DNA from: Companilactobacillus zhachilii
GTDB lineage: Bacteria > Bacillota > Bacilli > Lactobacillales > Lactobacillaceae
Assembly: GCF_003606365.2 (NCBI RefSeq)
Contig: NZ_CP031933.2
Span: 682,001-746,000, forward strand
DNA length: 64,000 nt
Direction: 5' to 3'
Of this stretch, positions 27,283-36,190 are shown piece by piece. The translations under genes and the position numbers were made by a program. Every line of letters begins with the position of its first letter. Within the stretch, counting starts at the first letter, position 1. The notes under the pieces were generated by a model. The model was not told where the DNA came from, made no database searches, and saw nothing but the letters and a program-made list of their open reading frames with translations.

Positions 27283-27993
27283 ATGAAAATTAACCTTCAA
27301 CAACAATTAGTTAATCGTCTTACTGATTACTTAGAAACTTTACCAACCAACGCGAAGTTACCTTCTGAACGTCAATTAGCTGACAAATATGAAGTGTCTC
27401 GCAATACTGTGAGAGCGGCTTTGTTGAGCTTAGAGGCAATTGGCTTGGTTCGTCGAATGCATGGGAAAGGGACGTTTGTTAATCGAACTAATTTAAATAG
27501 TGATCTTAGTAGTAGCTATAAATTTGGTGAACAAATGAAATTATTGGGCAAAGTGCCGACTACCAAGATTGTTAGTTTTGAGAAAAGGGAAGTTAATGCT
27601 TATTTTGCCGACAATATGAACTTGGCTTTTGGGGAATTTGTTATCAAAGTAGAACGATTACGTTTGGCTGATGGTGAGCCAATGTTGTTTGAACGAACTT
27701 ATTTGCCATTAAAATTTTTTCCGACATTAACAATGGAAATGTTAGAAAATAAATCTTTGTATGATATTTTTGAGCAAGACTTTCAAGAAGATGTCAGTTA
27801 TGCTGATGAATACTTCTCTTCAGGGGTTATTAGTGACTGTGATAGTAAGGTGATGGGATTACCTGAGGGGATGCCATGTTTATTGTTAAAACGCAAAACT
27901 TATGATTTAAAACAGCGTATGATTGAATTTACTTTGAGCACTGCTAGAAGCGATGAATTTGCTTATCATGTTAGACATAATATTGAAGACTAA
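27283..27993 (+). CDS. GntR-family (HutC/UTRA) transcriptional regulator
   Basis: 236 aa. Winged helix at residues 10-66 (LPSERQLADKYEVSRNTVRAALLSLEAIGLVRRMHGKGTF, given in two parts of the motif) and a UTRA effector domain from about 85. UTRA regulators usually bind sugar phosphates. It lies convergent to the PTS gene, so a link with the sugar locus (for example a TreR role) is only a guess. Single gene. Confidence 0.85.
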   Translation: MKINLQQQLVNRLTDYLETLPTNAKLPSERQLADKYEVSRNTVRAALLSLEAIGLVRRMHGKGTFVNRTNLNSDLSSSYKFGEQMKLLGKVPTTKIVSFEKREVNAYFADNMNLAFGEFVIKVERLRLADGEPMLFERTYLPLKFFPTLTMEMLENKSLYDIFEQDFQEDVSYADEYFSSGVISDCDSKVMGLPEGMPCLLLKRKTYDLKQRMIEFTLSTARSDEFAYHVRHNIED

Positions 27994-28000
27994 ATTAGGA

Positions 28001-28080
28001 ATTAAGCGAAACAAGATATAGATTTTTTCGCTTAAAACAAAATGACGCCAGCAATCCAAAATCGGATTACTGGCATCATT
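28001..28080 (+). repeat. Family C bipartite hairpin, copy 2
   Basis: AGCGAAA…TTTTCGCT, then GCCAGCAATCC/GGATTACTGGC. Compare 17905-17975: both stems differ by paired substitutions while ACAA(A/G)ATATAG and AGCAATCC are kept. Located just after the GntR gene. Confidence 0.6.
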
Positions 28081-28089
28081 TGCTTTAAT

Positions 28090-28122
28090 GCTGAAAGTTG
28101 AACATGTTTTGTTCCGCTCTTT
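28090..28122 (+). repeat. Short repeat shared with 13905-13938
   Basis: GCTGAAAGTTGAACATG and CGCTCTTTA shared with the other copy; no fold or function evident. Confidence 0.45.
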
Positions 28123-28127
28123 ACTAA

Positions 28128-30086
28128 TTAATTTTGAAGAGCAGGTTCAACTGCATCAGTTTGTTTTTGCTTTTTTTGTAAAGCAATAATATTAGAATTA
28201 TTGGTTACTTGTTCGTCAGGTTGGGACTCAACACGGAGATAATCTTTGCTATTAGTAATAATAACCATAACAGTATCATCAAGCTTGTTTTCATGAATTG
28301 TTTTTGGATCGAAACTTCCTAGTAGAGTTCCTTTTTTGACAGTTTGGTTCAACTTAACGTTGGTAGTAAAACCTTTACCTTTAAGTGAGACGGTATCAAT
28401 TCCAATATGAACTAAGATTTCTATACCACTATCGGTTGTTAAGCCATATGCATGGCCAGTATCGGCTACAACAGTCAATTTACCAGTTTGTGGAGCATAT
28501 ATGTTAACTTTATCGGAAGATTCATCTGGAGTAATGGCAATACCTTCGCCCATCATGCCAGATGCAAAAACAGGGTCGGTTACTTTATCAAGAGCAATTG
28601 TCTTACCAGAAATGGGAGCATAAACAGTGTTGTCTTGAACGTCACTTTTAACATTTGTGTCAGGGTCTTCTACGAGAATATCTTTAGGAATAGCGAACAT
28701 GTTTGTTGCAACAAAGGCAACGACAACAGTTAGTAATGAAACTATTGTATAAATTATTAAATCACGCGCATTGTAGATGTACATTAGATAAGAAGGTACA
28801 ACAGCAAGTCCATAAGAGTTGGCAGCCACTTTGAAAATGCTTAAAATTGCGGCTCCAAAGCCACTAGTTAGGACCGTAACTATTAGTGGTTTAAAATTGT
28901 ATCTAATTAAAATACCAAACAGGGTAGGTTCTGAAACACCGAATAATTGTGATGAAAGGGCACCAACGAATGTGGCCTTAGATTTCTTTGATTTTGTTCT
29001 CATAATCATTGCTAAAGCAACGCCTAAATTGGCAAATCCATACATTGCTTCTAGAACAATTAGGGGATTTAAATGTGTAGCAGCCAATAATGATGTTTCG
29101 ATGGCAATCATCATTTGATGAATACCGATTAAAACCATTAATGGATATGCAGCACCGATTAGAAAACCACCGATACCAAATGGTAAATTAATAACACCTT
29201 CTACACCAGAAACCATTAAGTTTTCAACCCAATGTACGATAGGACCGACACCTAGAATCATGATTCCGAATGTTAAAAGCATGGTTAGAAATGGTGTAAT
29301 AATTTGATCTAAGACATTGGGGACATGTTTGTGGAAGTAGATTTCCATTTTTGCTCCAATAAATCCAGCGACTAGTGCAGTTAAAACAGAGCCTTGACTA
29401 CCTACAACTGGGATATGTCCGAAAAGCATAATTGCTTTTGCGGTTCCACCAGCTACAGAGTAAGCATTAGGTAGGTTAGGTGACACTAGCATTAAGCCAA
29501 TAACGATACCAATGATTGGAGTTCCTTTAAAGTATCTGAAAGTCGACCAAACAATTAAAGCTGGTAGAAATGAAAAGACGGTTCCTGTTAAAACGGAGAT
29601 AATCGTATTTACATTAGTAGGGATGTCTGATGGAACAGCACCAAACAATTTTAGAACTTGAGCATTAGTAAAGGCACTTTGTAGTCCTAAGAAGAGACCA
29701 GTTGCAGCGATTACTGGAATAATGGGAATAAAGATTCCCGATAGCATCGCCATGAATCTTTGTAGCTTGGTTTTATTTTCATTATCGTCGTTAGTATCGG
29801 CACCGTTTGTATCATCTTTACCATAAATGGCATTTACAGTTCCTAGTTTATCAATGGCATCGTAGACATCGTTTACAACACCGGTTCCAATAATTACTTG
29901 ATATTGACCTGATCCGAAAAAGACACCCTTAACGAGATCTAGATTTTCGATAGCTTTATCATCGATTGTTTTCCTATTTTTAACAACGAATCGTAATCTA
30001 GTTTGGCAATGGGTAACAGATTGAATGTTATCTACGCCGACTAAATCGACAATTTGTTGAGCTAATTTGCTATAGTCTTTAGTCAT
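28128..30086 (-). CDS. scrA: PTS EIIBCA permease, sucrose/alpha-glucoside type
   Basis: 652 aa in the order EIIB (1-90, phospho-cysteine in THCQTRLRF), EIIC (about 110-460, around ten helices, with GIHQMMIAIETSLLAATHLNP) and EIIA (about 490-630, phospho-histidine in ILVHIGIDTVSLKGKGF). It imports and phosphorylates a sugar at the membrane. The GH13 gene before it (8 bp overlap) and the divergent GH32 gene suggest sucrose or a sucrose isomer; trehalose cannot be excluded, so the symbol is tentative. Confidence 0.85.
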   Translation of the reverse strand: MTKDYSKLAQQIVDLVGVDNIQSVTHCQTRLRFVVKNRKTIDDKAIENLDLVKGVFFGSGQYQVIIGTGVVNDVYDAIDKLGTVNAIYGKDDTNGADTNDDNENKTKLQRFMAMLSGIFIPIIPVIAATGLFLGLQSAFTNAQVLKLFGAVPSDIPTNVNTIISVLTGTVFSFLPALIVWSTFRYFKGTPIIGIVIGLMLVSPNLPNAYSVAGGTAKAIMLFGHIPVVGSQGSVLTALVAGFIGAKMEIYFHKHVPNVLDQIITPFLTMLLTFGIMILGVGPIVHWVENLMVSGVEGVINLPFGIGGFLIGAAYPLMVLIGIHQMMIAIETSLLAATHLNPLIVLEAMYGFANLGVALAMIMRTKSKKSKATFVGALSSQLFGVSEPTLFGILIRYNFKPLIVTVLTSGFGAAILSIFKVAANSYGLAVVPSYLMYIYNARDLIIYTIVSLLTVVVAFVATNMFAIPKDILVEDPDTNVKSDVQDNTVYAPISGKTIALDKVTDPVFASGMMGEGIAITPDESSDKVNIYAPQTGKLTVVADTGHAYGLTTDSGIEILVHIGIDTVSLKGKGFTTNVKLNQTVKKGTLLGSFDPKTIHENKLDDTVMVIITNSKDYLRVESQPDEQVTNNSNIIALQKKQKQTDAVEPALQN

Positions 30087-31751
30087 TATTTTTCACCTCA
30101 ATAAGTATTGCTTGATACGGTTGTAGTTCATTAGTAATATTGCTTGAATAATTATTTAGCATAACTTTGCCAGTAGGTAGGTTAATTGCTACCTTTTTTG
30201 ATGACAAATTAATACAAATTTGAGCGTCGTTACCACGTTGATATGAAATGACACTGGAATCAGTTGTTTTAATTTCTGAAAATTCTCCTGCGGTTAAATC
30301 CTTTGTTAATGAAGACCCTTTTCGAACTTGAATCATTTTGCGATAAAAGTTGAGAATTGAATCAGGGTCTTTGTCTTCGTCATCCCAATTAATTAATGGG
30401 TCATGTTTTCCTAATGCTAACCATGGTTTGTGTCCGTCGTTAAAGCCGTCATTTAAATTGGAGGTCCATGGATAAGGAATTCTGGCATTATCACGTGAAC
30501 GATCGTTAACAAATTCTAAAGCTTCTGACTTGGTAAATCCTTCTTCAATGGCACGGTAATAATTATCTTTACTAGAGATATCGTTAAATTCATCAATAGA
30601 AGTACGTTTGATGTTTCGGACTCCTAATTCTTGTCCCTGATAAATAAAAGGACAGCCACGAAGACAGAAGAATAATAAGGCTAACGCTTTAGCACCAATT
30701 TTATTTTGATATTTAGAATCTTTAATATATTTGTCGATACTTCTTGGCTGGTCATGGTTTTCTAAGAAGTTGGCACCCCAACCATATCTTTGAATTGCCA
30801 ATTGGCTTTTTACAATTGAATCATTTAGTTCTTTAGTAGTCCAAGCCGTTTGACGATACCATTCTGAGCCAGATTGAATATCGATATCCGCGTAGTGGAA
30901 GTCAAAAATCATTGAGAAATAACCTTTTTGCCAATAAAAGAGTCTAATTGGTCATAATCAACACCACTAGCTTCACCAACCGTCACTGCATTAGCTGGTT
31001 TAAAGGTATGGGCATTTAATTCATTAAGAAATTTTTCAATACCAGGACGATTTTCTGCTTTTCGTTTAACTTTTCCTAATCCGTCAGTACCATCAGGGGT
31101 GATAGAAGCAAAGTCTTGATCTTTTTTTATAAATGTAATGGCATCGATTCTAAAACCGGCGATGCCTTTTTTTAACCACCAATTAATCATGTCGTATAAA
31201 GCAAAACGTAATTTAGGATTTTCCCAATTTAGGTCAGGTTGTTGTTTTGAAAAGACGTGGTGATAGTAAAGATTAGTTTTTCCAGGAACGAGTGACCATG
31301 AAGAGCCTTTCCCAAAATTTGACCGCCAATTATTTGGAGGTAAATTTCCATGTCCTTTTTTGAAGATATAAAAATTGCGGTAGGGACTAGATGGATTTTT
31401 AATAGCATCTTGAAACCATTTGTGTTGGTCCGAAGTGTGATTAACGACTAAATCCATAATAATTTTGATATTTAATTCTTTTGCTTTTTTTATTAATTCA
31501 TCTAAATCAGTCATTGTTCCAAATTGTGGATTGATCGATTGATAGTCTGAAATATCATAACCATTGTCGACCATTGGAGATTTATAAACTGGTGATAACC
31601 AAATTGTTGTTATTCCGAGTTTATAAATTTTAGGGAGTTCTTGAATTATTCCCTGAAGATCGCCGATGCCATCATTGTTAGAATCTTTGAATGAAGCTGG
31701 GTAAATTTGATAGAAGATTTCATTTTTCCACCAGGTTGTATTTACAGTCAT
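30079..31751 (-). pseudogene. GH13 alpha-glucosidase (oligo-1,6-glucosidase type), frameshifted
   Basis: Two overlapping frames together encode one 557 aa family GH13 enzyme. The N-terminal part has WWKNEIFYQIYPASFKDSNN, DLVVNHTSDQH, the nucleophile Asp in GFRIDAITF and the acid/base Glu in TVGEASGV. The C-terminal part has the third carboxylate in ENHDQPRS. The break is in a run of five A on the coding strand (30925-30929); six would join FIGKK to GYFSMIFDFHYAD. The ATG at 31751 has GGAG 9 bp upstream; an ATG 15 bp earlier overlaps that site. The enzyme would hydrolyse the imported glucoside or its phosphate. Confidence 0.88.
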
Positions 31752-31782
31752 AGTTGAATTCTCCATTTGCTTTAAAATTAAA

Positions 31783-31797
31783 TGTAAGCGTTTGACA
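31783..31797. promoter_or_regulatory. LacI-type operator 1 between GH13 and GH32 genes
   Basis: TGTAAGCGTTTGACA shares the CGTTTGACA half with the other two sites; lies just after the GH13-side promoter. Probable ScrR site. Confidence 0.5.
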
Positions 31798-31803
31798 CTT
31801 TTT

Positions 31804-31831
31804 ATAATACAGCGATTTTATAAATTGTCAA
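31804..31831 (-). promoter_or_regulatory. Promoter for the GH13-PTS unit
   Basis: On the minus strand TTGACA, 16 bp, TATTAT, reading toward the GH13 gene; the -35 box is embedded in operator 2. Confidence 0.65.
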
Positions 31832-31841
31832 ACGTTTATCA
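31826..31841. promoter_or_regulatory. LacI-type operator 2
   Basis: TGTCAAACGTTTATCA, an imperfect palindrome centred on CG, overlapping the minus-strand -35 box. Confidence 0.6.
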
Positions 31842-31902
31842 AAAATAAAAGTTGACGAATACTGAAAAACGAAATGTACCGAAATAATAATATTTGAATT
31901 AA

Positions 31903-31918
31903 TGTCATACGATTGACA
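31903..31918. promoter_or_regulatory. LacI-type operator 3, overlapping the scrB promoter
   Basis: TGTCATACGATTGACA. Its right end provides the -35 TTGACA (31913-31918) of a plus-strand promoter, with -10 TACAAT at 31937-31942 (18 bp spacer). Confidence 0.6.
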
Positions 31919-31926
31919 TTTTGTGA

Positions 31927-31940
31927 TAAAACCGTTTACA
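31927..31940. promoter_or_regulatory. cre-like site upstream of scrB
   Basis: TAAAACCGTTTACA; read on the minus strand this is TGTAAACGGTTTTA, one mismatch from the CcpA consensus, overlapping the scrB -10 region. Confidence 0.5.
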
Positions 31941-31975
31941 ATGTGATTAATTAATAAAAGAGTGAGTACAGAGTA

Positions 31976-33412
31976 ATGATTACAAAATGGACGAGAAATT
32001 TAAGGTATTTACCATATAAGAACTGGTCTGATAATCAGATTACAGCGATTAAACAAAAAATATCTCAATCACATTGGCGATTGGGATATCATATTCAACC
32101 CACGACAGGATTGTTGAATGATCCCAATGGATTTTCTTATTTTAATAATCAATGGCATTTATTTTATCAATCATTTCCCTATGGTCCAGTGCATGGATTG
32201 AAAAATTGGACACATTTGACTTCTGATGATTTAGTTCATTGGCAAGATCATGGTCCTTTAGTAATTCCTGGTGATAAACAAGATAGTCATGGGGCTTATT
32301 CAGGTTCCGCTATACCTGTCGGAGATGATTTATTTCTAATGTATACCGGCAACGTTCGTGATAGCAAATGGGTTCGACATCCTAAGCAAGATGGTGCTTG
32401 GATGGATGCTAATAATCAATTAAAAAAGATAGCCACACCGTTAATTGGAAAACCTAAAGATGGTTTTACAGAACATTTTCGAGATCCTCAGGTAATTTAT
32501 CATGGTAAGCAATATTACTGCTTAATAGGTGCAAGGAAGGCTGACAATACAGGTCATATTTTAGTTTATCAAGCTGATAAAGTGACCGGTCCATGGAAGT
32601 ACAAAACAGAATTAAAATTTACAAATCAAACAATGGGCTATATGATAGAATGTCCTAACTTAGTGTTTATTGGATCAAGACCAGTGCTAATTTTTTGTCC
32701 ACAGGGAATTGACCAGTCAGTTTTATCGCACCGAAATATTTATCCTAACGCTTACGTGATAGGTCAAAGTTTTGATTGGAATAATTTTGAAATTATTCAA
32801 CCATCAAGTATAGAAAATCTTGATGATGGATTTGATGCATATGCGACTCAAGCATTTAAAGCGCCTGATGGCAGGGTGTTGTCGGTTAGTTGGATTGGGT
32901 TGCCAGATACAACATATCCAACGGATTCCGAAGGTTGGGCCAATTGTTATAGCTTAGTGAAGGAATTGAAAATTGAAAATAATAAATTGTATCAATATCC
33001 TGTTGTTGAGAACGATTGCTTAGGTAAAAATAAAATATCTACTCAAGGTATATCTGCTCAAACAAAGTTGTCTTGGAAGGTTTCGACGGACACGGTTGGA
33101 ATTGTCTGTATTAAAACTGAATTGGGTGAGAAATTACAAATCGTTATGGATTCAACAAATGGTAAAATACTAGTAGATCGAACCAATTCTGGAGTTTCGG
33201 TGTCTAAAGATTTTGGAACAATTAGAAGTTCTGACGTAGTTTCTCATAAAGATATAACTGCAGATCTATGGTTTGATAATACCGTTTTTGAATTGTATAT
33301 AAATCATGGGGAAAGAGTTTTAACTGGACGAATTTTTCCCAATGGTCGGCAATTTTATGTGGATTCAAAAAATGTTAATGTATGCAAAATGAGATTAGAT
33401 AAGATTTATTAA
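31976..33412 (+). CDS. scrB: GH32 sucrose-6-phosphate hydrolase
   Basis: 478 aa. Five-blade propeller with the nucleophile in LLNDPNGFSYF (about residue 46), FRDPQV stabilising Asp and the acid/base Glu in MIECPNL, then a C-terminal beta-sandwich. No signal peptide, so it acts on sucrose-6-phosphate delivered by a PTS. Divergent from the GH13-PTS unit over a 209 bp control region with three LacI-type operators. The regulator gene follows 11 bp downstream. Confidence 0.92.
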   Translation: MITKWTRNLRYLPYKNWSDNQITAIKQKISQSHWRLGYHIQPTTGLLNDPNGFSYFNNQWHLFYQSFPYGPVHGLKNWTHLTSDDLVHWQDHGPLVIPGDKQDSHGAYSGSAIPVGDDLFLMYTGNVRDSKWVRHPKQDGAWMDANNQLKKIATPLIGKPKDGFTEHFRDPQVIYHGKQYYCLIGARKADNTGHILVYQADKVTGPWKYKTELKFTNQTMGYMIECPNLVFIGSRPVLIFCPQGIDQSVLSHRNIYPNAYVIGQSFDWNNFEIIQPSSIENLDDGFDAYATQAFKAPDGRVLSVSWIGLPDTTYPTDSEGWANCYSLVKELKIENNKLYQYPVVENDCLGKNKISTQGISAQTKLSWKVSTDTVGIVCIKTELGEKLQIVMDSTNGKILVDRTNSGVSVSKDFGTIRSSDVVSHKDITADLWFDNTVFELYINHGERVLTGRIFPNGRQFYVDSKNVNVCKMRLDKIY

Positions 33413-33423
33413 TGAGGTAGATT

Positions 33424-34404
33424 ATGGCGACGTTGGACGATATAGCAAAAATGGCTGGAGTTTCAGCAACTACAGTATCAAGGGTGATTAATAATTATGG
33501 TTCGCTGTCAGAAAAAACTAAAGCTAAAGTTTTTGCAGCAATGCGGGAATTAAATTATCAGCCTAATAGTCTGGCACGGTCGCTAAAGGGTAAAAAGACA
33601 CAACTGATTGGTGTTATTTTACCTGGTGTTGGCAATCCTTTTTTTGGACAAATGGTGCAGGAGATTGAAGATCAATTATTTAAAAAGGGATATAGAATTA
33701 TTCTTTGCAACGCTGGGGATGATTCTGAAAAGGAACGAGATTATTTAAGAATGTTAATGGCGAATCGAGTAGATGGTATAATTTCCGGTTCACATAACTT
33801 AGGGATTGAAGAATATCAAAAAGTTGGATTACCGATTATTTCCTTTGATCGTTATTTATCCAATAACATTCCAATTGTTAGTTCAGATAACTTTCAAGGT
33901 GGAAGATTAGCAGCCCAAACTTTAATGATGTCAGGTAGTAAAATGATGGAAATAATTACAGGTGCTAATCGTCCTAATAGTCCAACAAGTAATCGTCTAA
34001 AGGGATTTAAAGAGATTTTAGGTAAAAACGATGTTGAATTTAATACTTCAGAAATCGACTTCAGTTCTTCACCAATTATTAAGAGTTTAAAAATTAAAGA
34101 AATACTTAGTAATAAAAAAGTTGATGGCATCTTTTGTACTGACGATTTAACAGCTTTGTTAGTAATGCAACAAGCCAAAGATTTAGGCATTAGCATACCA
34201 GAAGACCTAAAATTAATTGGTTATGACGGGACAAACTTCATTCAAAATTATCATCCTGAATTGACCACGATCATGCAGCCAATTGCTGATATCGTAACAA
34301 TGATGATTGATTTATTGTTGAAACGAATTGATGATCCTGATTGCAAATTGGAAAGTAACTATACGTTACCAGTTAAGTTAATTACTGGAGCAACGACAAT
34401 ATAA
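33424..34404 (+). CDS. scrR: LacI-family regulator of the sucrose locus
   Basis: 326 aa. Helix-turn-helix in residues 3-25 (TLDDIAKMAGVSATTVSRVIN), hinge NYQPNSLARSLKGKKT, sensor domain with VILPGVGNPFFGQMVQEIE and DGIFCTDDLTALLVMQQA. Co-transcribed with scrB (11 bp gap), so it most likely binds the palindromes at 31783-31918. Confidence 0.88.
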   Translation: MATLDDIAKMAGVSATTVSRVINNYGSLSEKTKAKVFAAMRELNYQPNSLARSLKGKKTQLIGVILPGVGNPFFGQMVQEIEDQLFKKGYRIILCNAGDDSEKERDYLRMLMANRVDGIISGSHNLGIEEYQKVGLPIISFDRYLSNNIPIVSSDNFQGGRLAAQTLMMSGSKMMEIITGANRPNSPTSNRLKGFKEILGKNDVEFNTSEIDFSSSPIIKSLKIKEILSNKKVDGIFCTDDLTALLVMQQAKDLGISIPEDLKLIGYDGTNFIQNYHPELTTIMQPIADIVTMMIDLLLKRIDDPDCKLESNYTLPVKLITGATTI

Positions 34405-34443
34405 AAAAGCTTCCTAGAAATTAATTTCTAAGAAGCTTTTTTT
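34403..34443. terminator. Bidirectional terminator
   Basis: AAAAAAGCTTC-C-TAGAAAT paired with ATTTCTA-A-GAAGCTTTTTTT; serves scrR and the convergent minus-strand membrane protein gene. Confidence 0.85.
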
Positions 34444-34667
34444 GTTGATGAATATATTATCACAGCAAGCAATATCCCCAATATTGCTGTAATTCCCAAT
34501 GATAATTTGTTATATCCCAAAATCATTGCAATAATGCCCCAAAAAGTAAAAAATACTGTCGCAAGTACAAAAAGTGCCAAGATGATGCCCCCAATGATGG
34601 CTGTACCTGAAACTATGGGGTGTTTACATTTATCCCGAGTATCTGTAAACATGTCCCGAAATTCCAT
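34428..34667 (-). CDS. Small two-helix membrane protein, paralogous set 1 of 3
   Basis: 79 aa: a charged start (MEFRDMFTDTRDKCKHP), then two transmembrane helices (about 20-45 and 50-72) and a basic tail. GGAG 7 bp before the ATG. Family not recognised. It shares a TTGGTCTGGACCAA operator and a TATACT -10 box with the next two genes upstream, so the three are probably co-regulated though separately transcribed. Confidence 0.7.
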   Translation of the reverse strand: MEFRDMFTDTRDKCKHPIVSGTAIIGGIILALFVLATVFFTFWGIIAMILGYNKLSLGITAILGILLAVIIYSSTKKAS

Positions 34668-34733
34668 AAGTAATCTCCGTTCGTTAAATTGAATCTCTAA
34701 ATAGTATAGCGGAATTAGGGGTAAAATAACATT

Positions 34734-34747
34734 GGTCTGGACCAAAA
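34734..34747 (-). promoter_or_regulatory. Shared palindromic operator, copy 1
   Basis: TTGGTC-TG-GACCAA, followed on the plus strand by AAAAAACTAACGAATATTTT, a block also present at 35206-35229 and 36112-36132. On the gene strand it lies about 25 bp before a TATACT box. Confidence 0.65.
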
Positions 34748-34796
34748 AAACTAACGAATATTTTATAGAATTAGTCGATATTATTGCATGATTTTA

Positions 34797-35138
34797 CTAA
34801 TCACCCATCATGAATAGTATTGTTAGAATAGAAGCTTTGCTAAGAGGTTTTCTAGATTTTTTTGGTGCAAAACCAGCCACTATAATATTAATAAAGGCTA
34901 CTAACAGTATAACAATGGGAATTAATATTAATAATGCTGCACTGGCAACGGCCCATTCGGTATCACCGAGAATTTTATAAAATAATAAAATGAGTGCTAA
35001 GAAAATTAAGAATACTATGGCAAAGATGCCAAATATTACTTCTAAAACTTTTTTTAAGGTTAACAAAACTTTTCCTAAGCGTAGCCATAAAAAATTCAGA
35101 TTTAGTCCAAGTTTTTTCAGGTTGTCTTTAAATTCCAT
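34797..35138 (-). CDS. Small membrane protein, set 2 of 3
   Basis: 113 aa. N-terminal amphipathic stretch (MEFKDNLKKLGLNLNFLWLRL), then two long hydrophobic helices (about 30-55 and 65-95) and a basic tail (APKKSRKPLSKAS). Start at 35138 chosen for GGAG 6 bp upstream. Shares MEF start, topology and operator with its neighbours; function unknown. Confidence 0.7.
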   Translation of the reverse strand: MEFKDNLKKLGLNLNFLWLRLGKVLLTLKKVLEVIFGIFAIVFLIFLALILLFYKILGDTEWAVASAALLILIPIVILLVAFINIIVAGFAPKKSRKPLSKASILTILFMMGD

Positions 35139-35196
35139 AAATATCTCCATTCATTGTATTAGAAGATTAGTATAGCTAATTATTGGATTTAAAGAT

Positions 35197-35210
35197 ATTG
35201 GTCTGGACCG
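35197..35210 (-). promoter_or_regulatory. Shared palindromic operator, copy 2
   Basis: TTGGTC-TG-GACCGA next to AAAAAACTAACGAATATTTT. On the gene strand the palindrome ends about 23 bp before TATACT, just upstream of where a -35 box would lie, a placement suited to an activator. Confidence 0.65.
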
Positions 35211-35320
35211 AAAAAACTAACGAATATTTTATAAATTGATATTATTTAAGTGTTTCATTTTTTCGATTAATGAGTAGCTTCTAGCAAGTGAGTTTAGCAT
35301 TATATATTCATTGAAATGTG

Positions 35321-36037
35321 CTACTTATCTCTAAAGAAAAATGCTACTACACTGTTTAAATATGATTTAAACGCAGATTTTATTATTAAAAGTGGAATAG
35401 GCGTGAAAAAAAGTATTAGCATCATAATTCCTGATAATGTGTAAATATCATCATCAAATGCGAAAAAACTTGAAAGGACTGTAACAATAATAAAGAAAAT
35501 AATTTCTAATATAAAGGCGATCCAAAACATTATTTCAAAAATATCCTTTAGAATTGGCCAGAGAATCTTGATTTTCGATTTCAAACCATTTAAAAAGCTA
35601 ATAAATAGTTTCTTTATAGAAATGCTAACTTTTTGTTTATGAGATGCTTGGATTGGCATGGGGTAAACGGGATGACTGGGATCATCTATGAAACCAATGA
35701 TAAATAGTATTTTTCTCCCACAGGATTTAAGCGTACCATCTTCGGCCATATTTATTAATATAAGCAAAGAAGGACAAGCTACAAATATACGAATCAAGAG
35801 CCTCACAAATAAATATTCTTCGGTAGTATCGTGAAAAATTTTAGAGGCGATAAATAAAAGAATAAAATATATTACCATTAATATTAAAGTGGTTTTAATT
35901 ATGAATTTTATTGTATCTGTTAACTCGCTACTATAGTATTTTGCACGTGATTGGAAATTCTTGAATGAAGTGGACATTTCAGCAATATTGGATTTCCAAT
36001 ATCTAAGTATTTCCATTAACTTTATCCAAAAAGTCAT
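35321..36037 (-). CDS. Membrane protein, set 3 of 3
   Basis: 238 aa, the largest member. A charged N-terminus, two hydrophobic segments (about 55-75 and 85-105), a hydrophilic middle (PSHPVYPMPIQASHKQK) and two more helices near the C-terminus. Start at 36037 chosen for AAGGAG 8 bp upstream; the longer frame has none. No family recognised. Same promoter and operator layout as the two genes downstream. Confidence 0.7.
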   Translation of the reverse strand: MTFWIKLMEILRYWKSNIAEMSTSFKNFQSRAKYYSSELTDTIKFIIKTTLILMVIYFILLFIASKIFHDTTEEYLFVRLLIRIFVACPSLLILINMAEDGTLKSCGRKILFIIGFIDDPSHPVYPMPIQASHKQKVSISIKKLFISFLNGLKSKIKILWPILKDIFEIMFWIAFILEIIFFIIVTVLSSFFAFDDDIYTLSGIMMLILFFTPIPLLIIKSAFKSYLNSVVAFFFRDK

Positions 36038-36101
36038 AAATAATCTCCTTATTACTATTATGATTTGTCCAGTATAGCTAATTTTTGACCTTAAAGATAT
36101 T

Positions 36102-36116
36102 GGTATATTCCAAAAA
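36102..36116 (-). promoter_or_regulatory. Shared palindromic operator, copy 3
   Basis: TTGGTATATTCCAA: the TTGG/CCAA arms are kept while the inner four bases differ; again followed by AAACTAACGAATATTTT and, on the gene strand, by AATTAGCTATACT. Confidence 0.6.
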
Positions 36117-36148
36117 AAACTAACGAATATTTTTTGAAAACGAAAATA

Positions 36149-36190
36149 CAAAAAATGCTTAAGAGAGTAATATCTCCTAAGCATTTTTTA
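36149..36190 (-). terminator. Terminator of rlmD
   Basis: AAAAAATGCTTA…GAGA/TCTC…TAAGCATTTTTT directly after the stop codon. Confidence 0.85.

Noticed and set aside
36038..36184. Longer start for the third small membrane protein
   Set aside because: The added 49 codons cover the shared operator and promoter region, and AAGGAG is positioned for the ATG at 36037.
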